DNA from: Pseudomonadota bacterium
GTDB lineage: Bacteria; Pseudomonadota; Alphaproteobacteria; Rhizobiales; Rhizobiaceae
DNA: 14,947 bases
Assembly (NCBI GenBank): GCA_023390055.1
Contig: JAEWDP010000091.1
Location: 1-14,947 of the forward strand
Reading direction: 5' to 3'
Shown here: piece after piece, positions 13,388-14,947 of the stretch
How positions within the stretch are numbered: the first letter of the stretch is position 1
Layout: the number at the start of each line of letters is the position of its first letter
Made by a program: the position numbers and the translations under genes
Notes under the pieces: generated by a model
What the model saw: only the letters and a program-made list of their open reading frames with translations
Told to the model about the DNA's origin: nothing
Databases searched by the model: none

Positions 13388-13402
13388 ATAGGAGTTTTCA
13401 TC

Positions 13403-14191
13403 GTGACGGACCAACACACTCCGCTCGTGGAAATGAAAAACATTTCCATCTCCTTCGGCGGGATTCATGCCGTAGATAATGCCAGCATCGATCTCTATCC
13501 TGGGGAAGTCGTTGCCCTACTTGGACATAATGGCGCCGGGAAGTCGACATTGATCAAGATTCTCTCAGGCGCTTATCGACGCGACACCGGGGAAATCCTT
13601 ATCAACGGTGAGCCAACCGACATCAAGAACCCACGGGACGCCAAGAAATTCGGCATAGAGACGATTTATCAGACGCTCGCCGTTGCCGATAACGTCGATG
13701 CTGCGGCCAACCTCTATCTCGGGCGGGAATTGCAGACGCCATGGGGTACCTTGGACGACGTGGCCATGGAAGCGAATGCCCGTGAGGTCATGGGGCGCCT
13801 GAACCCCAACTTCAAAAGATTCAAGGAACCGGTAAAGGCGCTCTCCGGTGGTCAGAGACAGTCAGTTGCAATTGCCCGTGCCATCCTTTTTGATGCTCGC
13901 ATCCTTATCATGGATGAGCCAACTGCAGCGCTTGGCCCCCAGGAGACAACGCAGGTTGGTGACCTCATCAAGCAACTGAAACGGGAGGGAATCGGGATAT
14001 TCCTGATCAGCCACGACATTCATGATGTGTTTGATCTCGCTGACCGTGTCTTTGTTATGAAGAATGGTCAGGTTGTTGGGCATGCCCGTACCCAGGATGT
14101 TACCAAGGACGAGGTACTTGGTATGATTATCCTCGGCAAGGTGCCTCCTGGCGCAACACCGGGACCTGGCGCAATGAACGGCATCGGATAA
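13403..14191 (+). CDS. xylG: Xylose ABC transporter ATPase XylG, single-domain form
   Basis: The 262-residue ATPase starts at GTG 13403, with AGGAG 7 bases upstream and 15 bases after xylH. Motifs: Walker A GHNGAGKST (41-49), Q-loop Q90 (TIYQTL), signature LSGGQ (147-151), Walker B LIMDEP with D171 and E172, and H-loop H204 (ISHDIHD). Enterobacterial XylG is about 510 residues with two fused ATPase domains; this one has only one complete, catalytically intact domain and must act as a homodimer. The frame ends cleanly with a Pro/Gly-rich tail (PPGATPGPGAMNG), so it is not truncated. The short form is usual in rhizobial sugar transporters. Confidence 0.93.
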   Translation: MTDQHTPLVEMKNISISFGGIHAVDNASIDLYPGEVVALLGHNGAGKSTLIKILSGAYRRDTGEILINGEPTDIKNPRDAKKFGIETIYQTLAVADNVDAAANLYLGRELQTPWGTLDDVAMEANAREVMGRLNPNFKRFKEPVKALSGGQRQSVAIARAILFDARILIMDEPTAALGPQETTQVGDLIKQLKREGIGIFLISHDIHDVFDLADRVFVMKNGQVVGHARTQDVTKDEVLGMIILGKVPPGATPGPGAMNGIG

Positions 14192-14197
14192 CAATCC

Positions 14198-14221
14198 AGG
14201 GGGCTCCATATACGGGGCCCT
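14198..14221 (+). terminator. Terminator-like hairpin after xylG
   Basis: AGGG and CTCC (14198-14207, two G bulged) pair with GGGGCCCT (14214-14221) around ATATAC, including one G-T pair. It starts 7 bases after the xylG stop. The following sequence has only scattered T, so it is a weak intrinsic terminator at best. Confidence 0.5.
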
Positions 14222-14737
14222 CACATTCTGCGTCTCTTGCCCGAGGTGTGAGTACTGCGCCCTGGCAGCGAGGACCAACGCTCCTATTGGCTCTTTGCCT
14301 GTTGCTGTTGCCCCGGAGCGTCGGGCATAAAATAAACCCCGACGGTCTTGATTTTATCTACGATAGGGGCTTGGCAAGCTTCTCGACCAATTAGGCCAAA
14401 GTGGTTGTGGCGAAAAAATCGAGCATGGGTAAACCAGGGCACAACCCGTGATTTGAACGCACCTGGTCTTGATCTTCTGACCGACCTGACTGAGCATATA
14501 TGGCTTCCGAAGATAACACCTCGGGCATTTTTGAAGATCTGCTGGGCATGGTTGACAGGCCGGCATCGGACGGGAAAGTGCTGCGGCAACCGTCCTGACC
14601 CATATTACAGGTACTCGCAGTTTCAGAAACTTGGATCGATTTTTCTCACATGTAAGAGTGTTATTACCATTGAAGCGCTAAGCGTCCTAGGCTAAGAACC
14701 CAACTATTGGATCGGCGAGTCAACTCGCTGATGATTA
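14222..14737. other. Intergenic region before the tRNA, no convincing gene
   Basis: No frame has a good ribosome site and a recognisable family. A short coding-like stretch lies at about 14450-14600: DLNAPGLDLLTDLTE in one frame, then MASEDNTSGIFEDLLGMVD in another ending at a TGA near 14599. This could be a frameshifted remnant of an unknown gene. ACCAGG (from 14433) and CCTGGT (to 14467) form a loose inverted repeat. The rest is unassigned. Confidence 0.35.
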
Positions 14738-14814
14738 GCACCCGTAGCTCAGCTGGATAGAGTGTTGGATTCCGATTCCAAAGGTCACAGGTTCGAATCC
14801 TGTCGGGTGCGCCA
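14738..14814 (+). tRNA. tRNA-Arg (anticodon CCG)
   Basis: A full cloverleaf can be drawn. The acceptor stem is GCACCCG with CGGGTGC, the D arm is GCTC-AGCTGGATA-GAGT, and the anticodon stem TTGGA/TCCAA encloses the loop TTCCGAT with anticodon CCG. The T arm is ACAGG-TTCGAAT-CCTGT, the discriminator is G and the CCA is encoded (14812-14814). It reads the arginine codon CGG. The opposite strand here gives a spurious open frame that is not a gene. Confidence 0.97.
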
Positions 14815-14820
14815 TAATTC

Positions 14821-14868
14821 CCATGTCCGACCCGGACACATAGGTAACAAAATGTACCTAAGACATGG
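14821..14868. repeat. Nested inverted repeats just downstream of the tRNA
   Basis: CCATGTC (14821-14827) is the inverse of GACATGG (14862-14868). Between them TAGGTA (near 14841-14846) faces TACCTA (near 14855-14860), and TGTCCG-ACC-CGGACA forms a second, competing hairpin. There is no T-run in the usual terminator position. It resembles an insertion-sequence end or leader structure more than a tRNA terminator. Confidence 0.5.
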
Positions 14869-14947
14869 TGTAGTGCCCCCCTATTTTGAGACAAAAACAT
14901 GGTAACAGTTCTCCGTTAGGAGGACTAATGAAGACGGACGATCCTGG
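14869..14947 (+). mobile_element. Possible left end of an insertion sequence, cut by the window
   Basis: The stretch TGTAGTGCCCCCCT at 14869-14882 has the TGTA-TG-CCCC character of IS3-type terminal repeats, and a gene start with a strong ribosome site follows about 45 bases later. The matching end lies outside the window, so this is only a suggestion from end style and spacing. Confidence 0.3.
14928..14947 (+). CDS. Start of an unidentified gene, truncated at the window edge
   Basis: ATG at 14928 follows AGGAGG (14918-14923) by four bases, a near-perfect ribosome site, and the frame MKTDDP runs to the window edge. Six codons are too few for a family; the upstream end-like sequence makes a transposase plausible. 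Confidence 0.4.

Noticed and set aside
14284..14589. 101-codon leftward frame ending in a glutamine-rich tail
   Set aside because: No ribosome site or family motif, and composition does not resemble the true genes nearby. A real gene cannot be excluded but is not supported.
14664..14900. Leftward frame covering the tRNA with DRIRTCDLWNRNPTLYPAEL
   Set aside because: This is the well-known false protein from reading the complement of a tRNA gene.
1..14947. CRISPR arrays, large tandem repeats, rRNA
   Set aside because: No regularly spaced direct repeats with unique spacers and no rRNA-like sequence were seen on reading the window.

Overview
The window looks like a chromosomal segment of an alphaproteobacterium of the Rhizobiales/Hyphomicrobiales type (Brucella/Ochrobactrum/Agrobacterium-like). 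The case rests on moderate-to-high GC, a FeuP/PhoP-like two-component pair, a xylose ABC transporter whose ATPase has a single nucleotide-binding domain, a ROK repressor divergent from it, and IS5- and IS630-type debris typical of that group. The genus is an inference from protein style, not from a search.

Left part (1-2150): the C-terminal end of a Gfo/Idh/MocA oxidoreductase, then a complete IS5-family (IS427-like, two-frame) insertion sequence flanked by CTAG. Next come a decayed end of an IS630-type transposase and the first 80 codons of a tyrosine integrase. This is an insertion hot spot in which an older element was eroded and a newer IS5 copy landed beside it. About 430 bases (1720-2150) hold nothing I can assign.

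Sensor part (2155-4938): two small secreted acidic PepSY-type proteins are transcribed divergently. The rightward one leads into an OmpR/PhoP-class response regulator and a PhoQ/FeuQ-like histidine kinase, with a 5-nt gap and then an ATGA overlap. Between the divergent genes lies a perfect 7-bp direct repeat with an 11-bp period, the geometry of a PhoP/OmpR-family operator. I read this as one envelope-sensing module.

Middle part (5226-9432): a TTG-initiated RhlE-type DEAD-box RNA helicase with a long basic tail and a clear terminator, a leftward EamA/DMT permease, a small unrecognised leftward protein, a small protein with a C-terminal J-domain-like HPD motif, and a two-helix membrane protein that shares a transcript with the ROK gene.

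Right part (9437-14191): a leftward ROK-family repressor that has lost kinase residues, divergent from xylF-xylH-xylG (periplasmic binding protein, permease, ATPase). A perfect 19-bp palindrome in the intergenic region is the obvious repressor operator. A strong hairpin separates xylF from xylH. Downstream are about 515 bases without a convincing gene, a tRNA-Arg(CCG), a nested palindrome, and the first codons of another gene cut by the window edge, possibly in an insertion sequence.
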